DNA of 64,000 nucleotides from Pseudochelatococcus lubricantis (GTDB lineage Bacteria; Pseudomonadota; Alphaproteobacteria; Rhizobiales; Beijerinckiaceae): positions 434,001 to 498,000 of the forward strand of contig NZ_JBHLXC010000001.1 of assembly GCF_042432495.1 (NCBI RefSeq), in the 5' to 3' direction. Positions 8,321 to 16,319 of this stretch are shown in pieces (position 1 is the stretch's first letter; each line of letters opens with the position of its first letter). The position numbers and the translations under genes are program-made. A model generated the notes under the pieces. It saw nothing but the letters and a program-made list of their open reading frames with translations. It searched no databases and was not told where the DNA came from.

Positions 8321-8532
8321 ACGCCGCATCCGAAACGCGCGTCAGCCGGATTTCCGGTGCAAAAGCCCGATAGGGAGTTGAGGACGGATTGCTTTGCCGT
8401 TATCAACCCCGCATCGTCCGGCAAAATAGAGTTGTTGCATCAGGCGGAAGCGAACGGCGCTTCGCCGCCGCTGCATATAGCGCCGGCTTCTGCGGAAACT
8501 GCGCCATTATCGTTTACAGGAGAAGCTGCCTG
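8321..8532 (+). promoter_or_regulatory. Leader region of the His/Glu-repeat gene with a 7-bp inverted repeat
   Basis: The gap holds an inverted repeat TTTGCCG (8393-8399) / CGGCAAA (8419-8425) separated by 19 bases, plus the Shine-Dalgarno AGGAGA (8518-8523) nine bases before the ATG at 8533. No clear -35/-10 pair was found. The repeat could be an operator or a long-loop mRNA stem. Confidence 0.3.
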
Positions 8533-9330
8533 ATGAGACATACGTCCCGGTCCTTTACGGTGGAGGTCAAGCGGTCGCGCATGCGCGCCGACGCCTCCCC
8601 GGCCGGTCCTTCTGCGTGGAGCCGGGAGCCGCCGATGGCTCCCGCTTCCAGTTCCCTTTCCTGGGAGGAACTGCTGCAGCGGCTGCCCGCCGCGCCTGCC
8701 GGGCAGGATAGCCCCGCCGCTTCCCCGCCCGCACCGGAACGGCAGGAGACGGAGCGGACCGGCAGGCGGGTCCTTCCGTCGCTGCTGCCCACCGAAGGCC
8801 TGTTTCCGGATAACGATCAATCCGTTGAGGAGACAGCCGGAATGTCTACTGACGAGAAAGAGCCCGAACCGCGCCGGCCGCGCAGGACGCGGACCGCGGC
8901 GGCGAACGGAGAGGCGCGGAATGCCGCTGCCGCCCCGTCGCAGGCCGACGATATGCCGATGGCGGTCAACTTGCCCGACCATGGAGCTGTCGACCTTGAA
9001 GCCGGCAGCCATGAGTCAGGCAGCCATGAGACGGACATCCATCAGGCTGTCACTTCGGAGGCGGAGGCACAGGAGTCCTCTGTCCATGAGTCCGCGGCCT
9101 ATGAGCCCCCGGCCCATGAGTCTCAGGCCCATGAAGCGGCCGAGGATGAGGCTTTGTTCCATACCGCGCATGCGCCGGCCATCCGGGCGCTGGTAGAGGC
9201 GCATCTGCGCGATCATCCTGCGGGTGAAAGCGAGCCGGAGCACGCCGAGGAGCAGCATCGTCCGGTTGCGAAGCGCCGCCGGCAGGATTTCTGGAAACGC
9301 CGCCTGCGCCTGCGCATGGGCCACGACTGA
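8533..9330 (+). CDS. Hypothetical protein with basic N-terminus and His/Glu-rich repeats (265 aa)
   Basis: Not recognised. Translation starts at ATG 8533 behind AGGAGA. The N-terminal 20 residues are basic (RHTSRSFTVEVKRSRMR), a motif I have seen at the start of small Rhizobiales proteins of unknown role. Residues about 30-75 are Ala/Pro/Ser-rich, then acidic with PRRPRRTRTAAANG. Residues about 155-215 repeat short units of the form xHESxx / AHExx (SHESGSHETDIH, SSVHESAAYEPPAHES), giving a His- and Glu-rich, presumably disordered segment. The C-terminus is again strongly basic (KRRRQDFWKRRLRLRMG). No signal peptide or membrane helix. The repeats might bind metal; this is only inference from composition. 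Confidence 0.6.
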   Translation: MRHTSRSFTVEVKRSRMRADASPAGPSAWSREPPMAPASSSLSWEELLQRLPAAPAGQDSPAASPPAPERQETERTGRRVLPSLLPTEGLFPDNDQSVEETAGMSTDEKEPEPRRPRRTRTAAANGEARNAAAAPSQADDMPMAVNLPDHGAVDLEAGSHESGSHETDIHQAVTSEAEAQESSVHESAAYEPPAHESQAHEAAEDEALFHTAHAPAIRALVEAHLRDHPAGESEPEHAEEQHRPVAKRRRQDFWKRRLRLRMGHD

Positions 9331-9539
9331 GCCGGGCGCCAAGCGCCGGCGTCAAGTGCCGGGTGCTGGTGGGCGCCACCGCGCGATCTCCTTTTGGAGA
9401 ACATGATTTCTCCGGAAAAGGTGCCACGCTTGCCTTGCCGCCACGACAGCCGGCCATGATGGCTCGCCATGACGGGCCCGCCCCCGTCAGCATCGTCGCG
9501 CGCATCGATATCGGCGGCCTGTCATCAAGCCGTTATCCG

Positions 9540-9587
9540 CCCGTTCTAAACCCTCATTCATGAATGCACAGGTGTGCAAAGAACGGG
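9540..9587. promoter_or_regulatory. Nested palindromes immediately upstream of the ABC importer operon
   Basis: CCCGTTCT (9540-9547) and AGAACGGG (9580-9587) form an 8-bp inverted repeat enclosing two further dyads: CATTCATGAATG (9555-9566, perfect) and TGCACA-GG-TGTGCA (9565-9578, perfect arms). The outer arm ends eight bases before the ATG of the ATPase gene. This may be the operator region of the LacI-type regulator encoded downstream, or an mRNA structure that occludes the start codon. Confidence 0.5.
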
Positions 9588-9595
9588 TGTGAAGG

Positions 9596-10762
9596 ATGGA
9601 TGCAAGCGAGCGGCCCTTTCTCGATCTGACGGGCGTCACCGTCTCCTACGGTTCGACGCGGGTGCTCGAAGGCATCGATCTCGGCATCGGGAAGGGCGAA
9701 TTCGTGGCGCTGCTCGGTGCCTCGGGCTGCGGCAAGACGACCCTGCTGCGCACAATCGCCGGTTTCATCGTGCCTGATGCGGGCACGGTGAGCGTTGGCG
9801 GCCACGACGTCACGCGCCTGCCGCCGGACCGGCGCGGCATGGCGCTGATGTTCCAGTCCTACGCGCTGTGGCCGCACATGACGGTCGCGCAGAATATCGG
9901 CTACGGCCTGAAGCTGCGCCGCCAGTCACGCGCCGATATCGCGAGGCGCGTCGGGGAGATCGCGGCGATGCTCGGCCTTCAGGGCCTTGAGGCACGCAAG
10001 CCCGCGTCCCTCTCGGGCGGCCAGCGCCAGCGGGTCGCCCTGGGGCGCTCGCTCGCCGTCGATCCGGAAATCCTGCTGCTCGACGAGCCGCTATCGAACC
10101 TCGACGCGCGCATCCGCCTGAGCCTGCGCCACGAAATCCGCACGCTGCAGCAGCGCATGGGCATCACCGCCGTTCACGTCACCCACGACCGCGAGGAGGC
10201 GATGGTGATGGCGGACAGCATCGTCATCCTCGACAAGGGGCGCATCGCCCAGCGGGGCACGCCGGAGGAGGTGTACAACCGCCCGGCGAGCGCCTTCGTC
10301 GCCGCCTTCATGGGGGCGGAAAACGTACTCACGCTCTCGGGCAGTGCCTCCGGCGAGGGATTTGCCATCGCGCCCGGCCCGTTCAACGCCGGCTGCCTCG
10401 TGCCTGGCCCGCTGCCGACGGGCGGCGTCGAGGTGCGTTTCCGCGCGGAGGCGGGGACGCTTGGGCCTGCCGATGCGCCGCCGCCGGAGGACGGGCGCAC
10501 GCTGCGTCTGGCCGGGCATGTGGTCAGCACGAGCTATCCCGGCGGCATCTGGCGCCACGCGGTGCGGCTGGGTGAGGGGGCGGCCGATGGCGCGACGGTA
10601 CTCGTCGATGCGCCGCATCCGGTCGCGCAGGGGCAGGCGGTGTCGGTGCTGCTGCCGCCCGATACGTTCTTCGTCTTTCCGGCGGCGGGCGAGGCGCCTC
10701 CGCCGGCTTCCGATTCCCGATCCGGCGACAGGCGTCGGCGTCTGGAAGTGCAGCAAGCCTGA
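9596..10762 (+). CDS. ABC transporter ATP-binding protein (PotA/FbpC/UgpC-like, with TOBE domain)
   Basis: ATPase subunit (388 aa) of a binding-protein-dependent importer. Walker A GASGCGKTT is near residue 39, the Q-loop FQSYALWPHM near 85, the signature LSGGQRQR near 138, Walker B ILLLDEPLSNLDA near 158 and the H-loop VHVTHDREEAM near 195. Residues after about 245 form the TOBE-type regulatory domain seen in PotA, FbpC and MalK-like ATPases. An in-frame stop at 9590 forces the start to be at or after ATG 9596, although AAGG directly abuts it. It heads an operon with a substrate-binding protein and two permeases; putrescine, iron, thiamine or sugar-phosphate transport cannot be told apart. 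Confidence 0.92.
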   Translation: MDASERPFLDLTGVTVSYGSTRVLEGIDLGIGKGEFVALLGASGCGKTTLLRTIAGFIVPDAGTVSVGGHDVTRLPPDRRGMALMFQSYALWPHMTVAQNIGYGLKLRRQSRADIARRVGEIAAMLGLQGLEARKPASLSGGQRQRVALGRSLAVDPEILLLDEPLSNLDARIRLSLRHEIRTLQQRMGITAVHVTHDREEAMVMADSIVILDKGRIAQRGTPEEVYNRPASAFVAAFMGAENVLTLSGSASGEGFAIAPGPFNAGCLVPGPLPTGGVEVRFRAEAGTLGPADAPPPEDGRTLRLAGHVVSTSYPGGIWRHAVRLGEGAADGATVLVDAPHPVAQGQAVSVLLPPDTFFVFPAAGEAPPPASDSRSGDRRRRLEVQQA

Positions 10763-10802
10763 GTTCCTCTCCGTTCATTGTTTGCCCTTTTGGAGACACA
10801 CC

Positions 10803-11939
10803 ATGAAGACCCTTTTCAAGGCCGCCTTCGCCTTCGGCCTCACCATCTCGCCGGTGACGGCGGCGGAGCTGACGGTGCTCACCGCCGGCGACCAGAACAT
10901 GGTTGACTATGTCAACGAATATCTCGGCCCGCTGTTCGAGAAGCAGAACCCCGGCACCACGGTGCGCGCGGTCGGCACCGGCCCCGGCGATGCGGGCTCG
11001 CAGAAGATCGTCGAGCGTTTCGACGCGCAGGCCAAGGCCAATGTCGCGAAGTGGGACGCCGACGTCGCCGTCGTGCATGAGAAGTTCGCCGGCCCGCTGG
11101 TCAAGAACGGCTATCTCGAAAACTACCGCGACCGCATCTCCACCGGCAAGCTCGTCACCCGCGCCAATGCCGACAACGCCCTCGGCACCGACGTGAAGGG
11201 TTACGTCATGCCGATGTTCAATAGCCAGACGGCGCTCGCCTACAATCCCGCGCTGCTCGCCAACCCGCCGAAGAGCTACGAGGAGCTGGCGAAGTGGGCC
11301 AAGGAGCACCCGCGCCAGTTCGGCTATAACGGCATCAAGGGCGGCGCCTCGGGCGTGAGCTTCGTCATGGGCTGGATCTACGCCTTCGGCGACACCGACG
11401 CCGACAAGCTGCAGAACGGCCCCTTCGACGAGGCCGACACGAAGAAGTGGGACAAGGCGCTGGCTAGCCTGAAGGAATTCAACGCCAACGCGCAGCTCAC
11501 CCCCGGCAACGCCGGCACGCTCGACCTGCTGAGCCGCGGTGAGATCGCCATCGGCCCGGTCTGGGTCGACATGTTCTACTCCTGGCAGGCGAACGGCCAG
11601 CTCCCGCCGGACTTCAAGCTCGTGCTGCCGGCCCCCGGCATGCCTGGCCAGCCGATGCACTACGTGATCCCCTCCAAGGCGCCGAACAAGGAACTCGCCG
11701 AGAAGTTCGTCGAACTCGCCACGAGCCCCAAGGTGCAGGCCGAGGGCATTGTCGAGCGCTTCAACTGGTATCCGGGCATCGACGCGCAGCACGTTCAGGC
11801 CGAACTCGACCCCAAGGTCTGGGCAAAGCTCTTCACGAACGTCACGCCGGAAGATCTCGCCCGCTATGGCAAGCGCTTCCCCATCGCGCCCTATAACAAC
11901 GCGATCCTCGAAGCCTACGAGCGCACGGTGACCAAGTAA
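10803..11939 (+). CDS. ABC transporter periplasmic substrate-binding protein (family 1)
   Basis: Extracellular solute-binding protein of 378 residues with a cleavable signal peptide (MKTLFKAAFAFGLTISPVTA|AELT). The fold features are those of type II periplasmic binding proteins: an N-terminal beta strand LTVLTAGDQNMVDYVNEYLGP, ligand-region YVMPMFNSQTALAYNP, GGASGVSFVMGWIYAFGD and the C-terminal YVIPSKAPNKELAEKFVELATSP. GGAG lies about eight bases before the ATG. It lies between the ATPase and the permeases and presumably captures their substrate, which I cannot name; it is nearer the YnjB/PotD type than the peptide or sugar binding proteins. Confidence 0.9.
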   Translation: MKTLFKAAFAFGLTISPVTAAELTVLTAGDQNMVDYVNEYLGPLFEKQNPGTTVRAVGTGPGDAGSQKIVERFDAQAKANVAKWDADVAVVHEKFAGPLVKNGYLENYRDRISTGKLVTRANADNALGTDVKGYVMPMFNSQTALAYNPALLANPPKSYEELAKWAKEHPRQFGYNGIKGGASGVSFVMGWIYAFGDTDADKLQNGPFDEADTKKWDKALASLKEFNANAQLTPGNAGTLDLLSRGEIAIGPVWVDMFYSWQANGQLPPDFKLVLPAPGMPGQPMHYVIPSKAPNKELAEKFVELATSPKVQAEGIVERFNWYPGIDAQHVQAELDPKVWAKLFTNVTPEDLARYGKRFPIAPYNNAILEAYERTVTK

Positions 11940-11955
11940 TCATCGTCGCGCGATC

Positions 11956-11995
11956 GCCGTGCACCGCAACGTGTAGCCGTGCACTGTAACGTATA
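11956..11995 (+). repeat. Tandem 20-base direct repeat between binding-protein and permease genes
   Basis: Two adjacent copies (11956-11975 and 11976-11995) match at 17 of 20 positions; each contains GCCGTGCAC and AACGT. The repeat lies in the 122-base gap after the binding-protein stop codon. Each GTGCAC is itself a palindrome. It may be an RNA-processing or regulatory signal that sets the different expression of binding protein and permease, or a small duplication. Confidence 0.55.
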
Positions 11996-12061
11996 TAAGG
12001 TGTGGAGGCCGCGCAGGCGCGGCCTCCCGCTCCCCCGGACCGCCGTTCCCGGATCGCCACC

Positions 12062-12907
12062 ATGCCCAGCCTCACGCCGCAACGCCTTCTCGGACTTTTC
12101 CTCGTGCTGCCCGCGCTTGCGATGGTGGTGCTGTTCTTCATCGTGCCGCTGAGCGCTTCCGTCATCGGCGCCTTCGAGGTCGAGGGCGGGTTCATGGGGG
12201 GGCTGGGGCTCGACAACATCATCAAGGCGTTCGATTTCTACGCGCAGGACATGCTGTTCACGCTGGTGATCGTCTCGCTGTCGACGCTGCTGATCGCCCT
12301 GTTCTCGATCGGCATCGGCGGCTACCTGACGCTTGGCGAGAACCCGCGCGCGATCGCCATCCTGCGCTGGCTCTACCGCTGGCCGATGTTCATTCCCTTC
12401 ATTGTGGTGGGGCAGGTGCTGCGCACGTTCCTCGCCAAGAACGGCCTGATGAACGGCACCTTCGTCGCCATGGGCCTCATCACGCCGATGCAGGCGACGA
12501 GCCTCCTCGACTGGCGCGGCATCGTCATCGCCTTCGTGTGGAAGCAGACGCCGTTCGTGGCGCTGCTGGTGGCGGGGGCGATGGCCTCCATCGACCGGGG
12601 CACCATCGAGGCCGCGCGCAATCTCGGAGCCTCGCGGCTGCGCATCCTGTTCGAGATCGTGGTGCCGCAGGTGGCGACGACGCTGCTCGTCGGCATGATC
12701 CTGTCCTTCGTCACCATGATGTCGGTGCTGTCCGTGCCGCTGATGATCAACGCCCAGTCGCCGACCATGCTGACGACGGACATCGCCTTCCGCATCAATG
12801 CCTATGGCGACTATGGCGTTGCCAATGCACTGGGGCTCGTGTCGCTGCTGATGGCGAGCGGCGTGGCGCTCGTCTATCTGCGCATCGCCATGCGGGAGCG
12901 GTCATGA
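12062..12907 (+). CDS. ABC transporter permease, subunit 1
   Basis: Inner-membrane permease (281 aa) with six predicted helices, beginning RLLGLFLVLPALAMVVLFFIVPLSASVIGAF. The EAA-type cytoplasmic loop that contacts the ATPase is visible near residue 190 (SIDRGTIEAARNLGASRLRILFEIVVPQV). I chose ATG 12062 because it gives the standard short N-terminus, but there is no clear Shine-Dalgarno; a GTG at 12002 in the same frame would add 20 residues. Its stop overlaps the start of the second permease (ATGA), so the two are co-translated and form the transmembrane heterodimer. Confidence 0.9.
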   Translation: MPSLTPQRLLGLFLVLPALAMVVLFFIVPLSASVIGAFEVEGGFMGGLGLDNIIKAFDFYAQDMLFTLVIVSLSTLLIALFSIGIGGYLTLGENPRAIAILRWLYRWPMFIPFIVVGQVLRTFLAKNGLMNGTFVAMGLITPMQATSLLDWRGIVIAFVWKQTPFVALLVAGAMASIDRGTIEAARNLGASRLRILFEIVVPQVATTLLVGMILSFVTMMSVLSVPLMINAQSPTMLTTDIAFRINAYGDYGVANALGLVSLLMASGVALVYLRIAMRERS

Positions 12908-13725
12908 GCACCTTCCTGTCCCGTCTCGATCCGTGGTGGCTGCCGCGCGCGCTGGTGCTCGGTGCGCTCGCCTTCGTCATCTTCGGCCCGCTCGCCAACC
13001 TGCTGCTGTGGACGGTGGCGGAGAAGTGGTATTTTCCGCACGCCCTGCCGCTTGAGTTCGGCTTCAGCTATTGGGAGCGGGTGTTCTCGCCGCGCGGCAA
13101 CGCAGTGGAATCGCTCACGAACAGCATCGTCGTGGCGCTGCTCACGGTGGTGCTGTCGCTGACGCTCGCCATTCCGGCGGGCTATGCGCTGGCGCGGCTG
13201 AAGCTGCCGCTGCGCGGCCTCGTGCTGCTCGCCTTCCTCATTCCGCAGGCGTTCCCTAACCTCACCGTCTATGTCAACATCGCCCGCCTGTTCTATGTGG
13301 TCGGCCTCAACGGCACGATTCCGGGCGTGGTGCTGGTGCATACGACGCATGGCCTCGTCTATGCGGTGTGGATCGCGACTGCCGCCTTCGCCGCCGTGGA
13401 TGCCGAACTGGAGGAAGCGGCGCGCTCCATCGGCGCCTCGGGGCTGCGCGCCTTCTTCGACGTGACGCTGCCGCTGGCTCTACCCGGCCTGCTGGCGAGC
13501 GCCATCTTCGTGTTTCTGGAATCGCTGGACGAGTTCACCGGCAGCTATTTCGTCGGCGCGCCGGATGTGAACATGCTGCCGCTGCTGCTCTACACGGCGG
13601 GGGCGGGCGGCAACTACCAGATCGCCTCCATCACCGCGCTGCTGCTGCTCATCCCCTCGATCGGCTTCATGCTGGTGGTGGAGCGCTTCCTGAAGGTCGA
13701 TGTGCTGGCGCGCGTCGGGCGGTAG
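12904..13725 (+). CDS. ABC transporter permease, subunit 2
   Basis: Second permease (273 aa) with six helices; the first is LVLGALAFVIFGPLANLLLWTV and the EAA loop is DAELEEAARSIGASGLRAFFDVTLPLALPG near residue 175. The start ATG at 12904 overlaps the previous stop by four bases. With 9596-12907 it completes an importer of one ATPase, one binding protein and two permeases. The adjacent LacI-type gene begins about 75 bases further on and is the likely regulator. Confidence 0.92.
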   Translation: MSTFLSRLDPWWLPRALVLGALAFVIFGPLANLLLWTVAEKWYFPHALPLEFGFSYWERVFSPRGNAVESLTNSIVVALLTVVLSLTLAIPAGYALARLKLPLRGLVLLAFLIPQAFPNLTVYVNIARLFYVVGLNGTIPGVVLVHTTHGLVYAVWIATAAFAAVDAELEEAARSIGASGLRAFFDVTLPLALPGLLASAIFVFLESLDEFTGSYFVGAPDVNMLPLLLYTAGAGGNYQIASITALLLLIPSIGFMLVVERFLKVDVLARVGR

Positions 13726-13759
13726 CCTTGCCGGCTTCCTTCCCGTATACAAGCACCAG

Positions 13760-13774
13760 TTGCAATAGTTGCAA
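13760..13774. promoter_or_regulatory. TTGCAA-TAG-TTGCAA dyad upstream of the LacI-type regulator gene
   Basis: Two copies of the self-complementary hexamer TTGCAA (13760-13765 and 13769-13774) separated by TAG form a 15-base near-palindrome, 26 bases before the chosen ATG of the regulator. Size and symmetry fit an autoregulatory LacI-family operator, although the usual central CG is missing. Confidence 0.4.
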
Positions 13775-13800
13775 TCCCTGAAATGCATCAAGAAGAAGCA

Positions 13801-14811
13801 ATGAACGCGCCCCCCGGCCGGCCCAACTTCGTCACCGCTCAACATGTCGCCGAACGTGCCGGCGTCTCGCGCTCCGCCGTCTCGCGGGCCTTCACGCCCG
13901 GCGCGAGCATCGCCTCGGAAACGCGCGAGAAGGTGATGCGCGCCGCGGAGGAGCTTGGCTATCAGGTCAACGATCTCGCACGCGGCCTGCTCGCGAACCG
14001 CAGCCGGCTGGTGGGCATGGTGGTGACGGGTATGGAGGTCGGCTTCCGCGCACATCTCACTGCGGCGTTGTCGAAGGCGCTGATCGCGCGTGGCAGTATC
14101 CCGCTGCTCATCAACACCGGGCGCACGGAAGAGGAGATGGCGGCGGCGCAGAGAATCCTCTTCGGCCACCGGGCGGAGGCGATCGTGGTGCTCTCCGGCT
14201 CTCCGCCCGCGAGCTTCATCGATATCGCGCGCCGCAACGGCCAGCCGATCATCGTCATCGGCCGCTCGGAGCCCGATGCCGACCATGTGCAGATCGACAA
14301 CGACGGCGCGGCGCGGGAGGCGGCGCGGCTGTTCGTGCGGCGCGGCTTCTCGCGGCTGGCGGTGGCGGGCTCGCTGTCGCGCACGCCCAACCTGCTGGAG
14401 CGCGAGCGTGCCTTCGCCGACGAGGCACGCCGGGCGGGCGCGCACGTCGCCGTCGTCCACGGCCGCGATTCAACCTATGCGGGCGGCGTCGACACGGGGG
14501 AGGTGCTGTTCAGCGCCGAAGGGGTGCAGGCGGTGTTCTGCGTCAACGATCTGATGGCGCTTGGCCTCATCGACCACGCCCGCCGGGTGGGGCTCGCCGT
14601 GCCGGGCGACGTCGCCGTGATCGGCTTCGACGACCTGCCGGAGGCTGCTTGGAGAAACTACGAACTCACCACCTTCCGGCAGGATCCGGCCGCGATGGCG
14701 CTGGCCGCCGTGGAACTGCTGGAGCGGCGGCAGGCCGACCCCGCCTGCGCCCCCGCGCGCTCGAAACTCACGGCGCCGCTCGTGGTGCGGACAAGCTTTT
14801 CGCCTGCCTGA
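13801..14811 (+). CDS. LacI-family transcriptional regulator
   Basis: Repressor of the LacI/GalR family (336 aa from ATG 13801; ATG 13783 in frame would add six residues, and the A/G-rich AAGAAGAAG before 13801 favours the shorter form). The N-terminal helix-turn-helix reads TAQHVAERAGVSRSAVSRAFTPGASIASETREKV..., followed by the hinge-helix region GYQVNDLARGLLANRSRLVG and a periplasmic-binding-protein-like effector domain (VGMVVTGMEVGF, IIVIGRSEPDADHVQIDNDGAA, VAVIGFDDLPEA). It follows the ABC importer genes on the same strand and probably controls them in response to the imported compound. Confidence 0.93.
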   Translation: MNAPPGRPNFVTAQHVAERAGVSRSAVSRAFTPGASIASETREKVMRAAEELGYQVNDLARGLLANRSRLVGMVVTGMEVGFRAHLTAALSKALIARGSIPLLINTGRTEEEMAAAQRILFGHRAEAIVVLSGSPPASFIDIARRNGQPIIVIGRSEPDADHVQIDNDGAAREAARLFVRRGFSRLAVAGSLSRTPNLLERERAFADEARRAGAHVAVVHGRDSTYAGGVDTGEVLFSAEGVQAVFCVNDLMALGLIDHARRVGLAVPGDVAVIGFDDLPEAAWRNYELTTFRQDPAAMALAAVELLERRQADPACAPARSKLTAPLVVRTSFSPA

Positions 14812-14847
14812 GCCCAGTGCCCACCGTCATTGTCAGGCTGCTTGTCG

Positions 14848-16200
14848 TCAGGCTGCCTGGCCGTGGGTGCGTCCGGAACCGCCGAGATAGGCGTCGAAGC
14901 AGGCGGCGACGGCGCGGACGATGAAGCGGTGGTCCTGGCGCACACGGACGACGCCGGCGTCGATCTCCACGATGCCGTCGTCGCGCAGGGCGTCCAGCCG
15001 CGTGTTGCCGTGCATGAGGAATTCCGTATCGATATTGTGCGCGCGGCCGACGGCGGCGAGGTCCACGGCGAAGTCACACATCAGCCGTTCGATGACGGCG
15101 GCGCGTAGCCGGTCCTCGTCTGTCAGGCGATAGCCTTTCGCTGTGGCGAAGGCGCCCGCCGCGACGCGCGCCGCATAGCTGCCCGTCGGTACCTCGTTCT
15201 GCACGAAGCCCTGCGGCATCTGGCCGATGGCGGAGGCGCCGAGGCCGATCAGGGCCTCGCTCGTGTCGGTGGTGTAGCCTTGGAAGTTGCGCCGCAGCCG
15301 TCCCGCGGCCGCGGCGAGCGCCAGCGGATCGTGGGGCAGGGCGTAATGGTCGAGGCCGATGCGTGTGTAGCCGGCGGCGGTGAGCGTCTCGGCGATGGCC
15401 TCGGCCTGCGCGTCCCGCTCGTGCGCGCCGGGCAGGGCGCTTTCGTCGATCAGCCGCTGGTGCTTTTTGAACGACGGCACGTGGGCGTAGCCGAACACCG
15501 CGAGCCGATCCGGCCGCATGGCGACGGCCTCGCGCGCGGTGTCGACGCAGGAGCGTTCGGTCTGGTGCGGCAGGCCGTAGATCAGGTCGACGTTGATGCC
15601 GGTGACGCCGGCCGCCCGCAGATCCGCCATCGCCTCCGCCGTCCGCGCGGCGCTTTGCAGGCGGTTGATGGCCCGCTGCACCTTCTCGTCGAAACTCTGC
15701 ACGCCGAGGCTGGCGCGGCGCACGCCCCCTTCCCCAAGGGCAAAGGCCATGTCGCGTGTCAGGGTGCGCGGGTCGATCTCGATGGCGATGGCGGTATCGG
15801 CATGGAAGGCGAGATGCCGGCGCAGCCAGTCCATGAGGGAAAGGAAGGCATCGGGCGACATGATGGTGGGCGTGCCGCCGCCGAAATGCACATCGTCGAT
15901 GACCGCGCGGTCGCCGGCGCGTGCCGCGACGAGGCGCACTTCCTCATGCAGAACCGCCAGATATTCCTCGATCGGATGGTCGCGCAGCGTGATGCTGGTG
16001 TGGCAGCCGCAATACCAGCACATCGCCCGGCAGAAGGGGATGTGCAGATAAAGCGCGGTGCGGATGCCCGGCGCAAGCGAGGCGAGCCACTCGCCATAAC
16101 ACCGCGCGTCGACGGCGGGGGAGAACAGCGGCGCCGTCGGGTAGCTGGTGTATCGCGGCAGACGGGCCGCGCCATATTTCTCCAGCATCGACGTTTGCAT
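14848..16200 (-). CDS. hemN: Oxygen-independent coproporphyrinogen III oxidase (radical SAM)
   Basis: Radical SAM enzyme that decarboxylates coproporphyrinogen III to protoporphyrinogen IX without O2, a heme-synthesis step under low oxygen. The Fe-S cluster motif CRAMCWYC occupies Cys57, Cys61 and Cys64 and is followed by GC as in true HemN. Also present are HFGGGTPTIMSP, RASLGVQSFDEKVQRAINRLQ, GINVDLIYGLPHQT and the RRNFQGYTTD segment; the C-terminal domain is complete. The start at 16200 has GGAGA five bases upstream; a further ATG at 16215 is less well placed. It lies downstream of katA on the same strand, separated by a terminator-like hairpin. Length about 450 as usual. Confidence 0.96.
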   Translation of the reverse strand: MQTSMLEKYGAARLPRYTSYPTAPLFSPAVDARCYGEWLASLAPGIRTALYLHIPFCRAMCWYCGCHTSITLRDHPIEEYLAVLHEEVRLVAARAGDRAVIDDVHFGGGTPTIMSPDAFLSLMDWLRRHLAFHADTAIAIEIDPRTLTRDMAFALGEGGVRRASLGVQSFDEKVQRAINRLQSAARTAEAMADLRAAGVTGINVDLIYGLPHQTERSCVDTAREAVAMRPDRLAVFGYAHVPSFKKHQRLIDESALPGAHERDAQAEAIAETLTAAGYTRIGLDHYALPHDPLALAAAAGRLRRNFQGYTTDTSEALIGLGASAIGQMPQGFVQNEVPTGSYAARVAAGAFATAKGYRLTDEDRLRAAVIERLMCDFAVDLAAVGRAHNIDTEFLMHGNTRLDALRDDGIVEIDAGVVRVRQDHRFIVRAVAACFDAYLGGSGRTHGQAA

Positions 16201-16262
16201 GAAACTCTCCACCATTACACTTGACCGATCCGTTCACATAGCCGGATACAGCGGAGGTTTCC

Positions 16263-16312
16263 TTGAGCAAAGCCAAGGAAGCGCCGGGCGGAACGGGCCG
16301 CCCGGTGCTCAA
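16263..16312 (-). terminator. Hairpin after katA, probable terminator
   Basis: CCGGGCGG (16284-16291) and CCGCCCGG (16298-16305) form a perfect 8-bp GC stem with a 6-base loop, nested inside TTGAGC (16263-16268) / GCTCAA (16307-16312). Read on the minus strand it begins 8 bases after the katA stop codon and is followed by a T-containing but not uninterrupted T tract, so an intrinsic terminator for katA is likely but imperfect. Confidence 0.55.
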
Positions 16313-16319
16313 GCCCGGC

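Noticed and set aside
9331..9350. Hairpin CCGG(G)CGC / GCGCCGG after the His/Glu-repeat gene as a terminator
   Set aside because: Short stem with a bulge and no T run; not distinguishable from background in such GC-rich DNA.
16216..16240. Possible FNR/ANR box upstream of hemN (TTGACC ... GTTCA)
   Set aside because: The half-sites do not fit TTGAT-N4-ATCAA in spacing or orientation.
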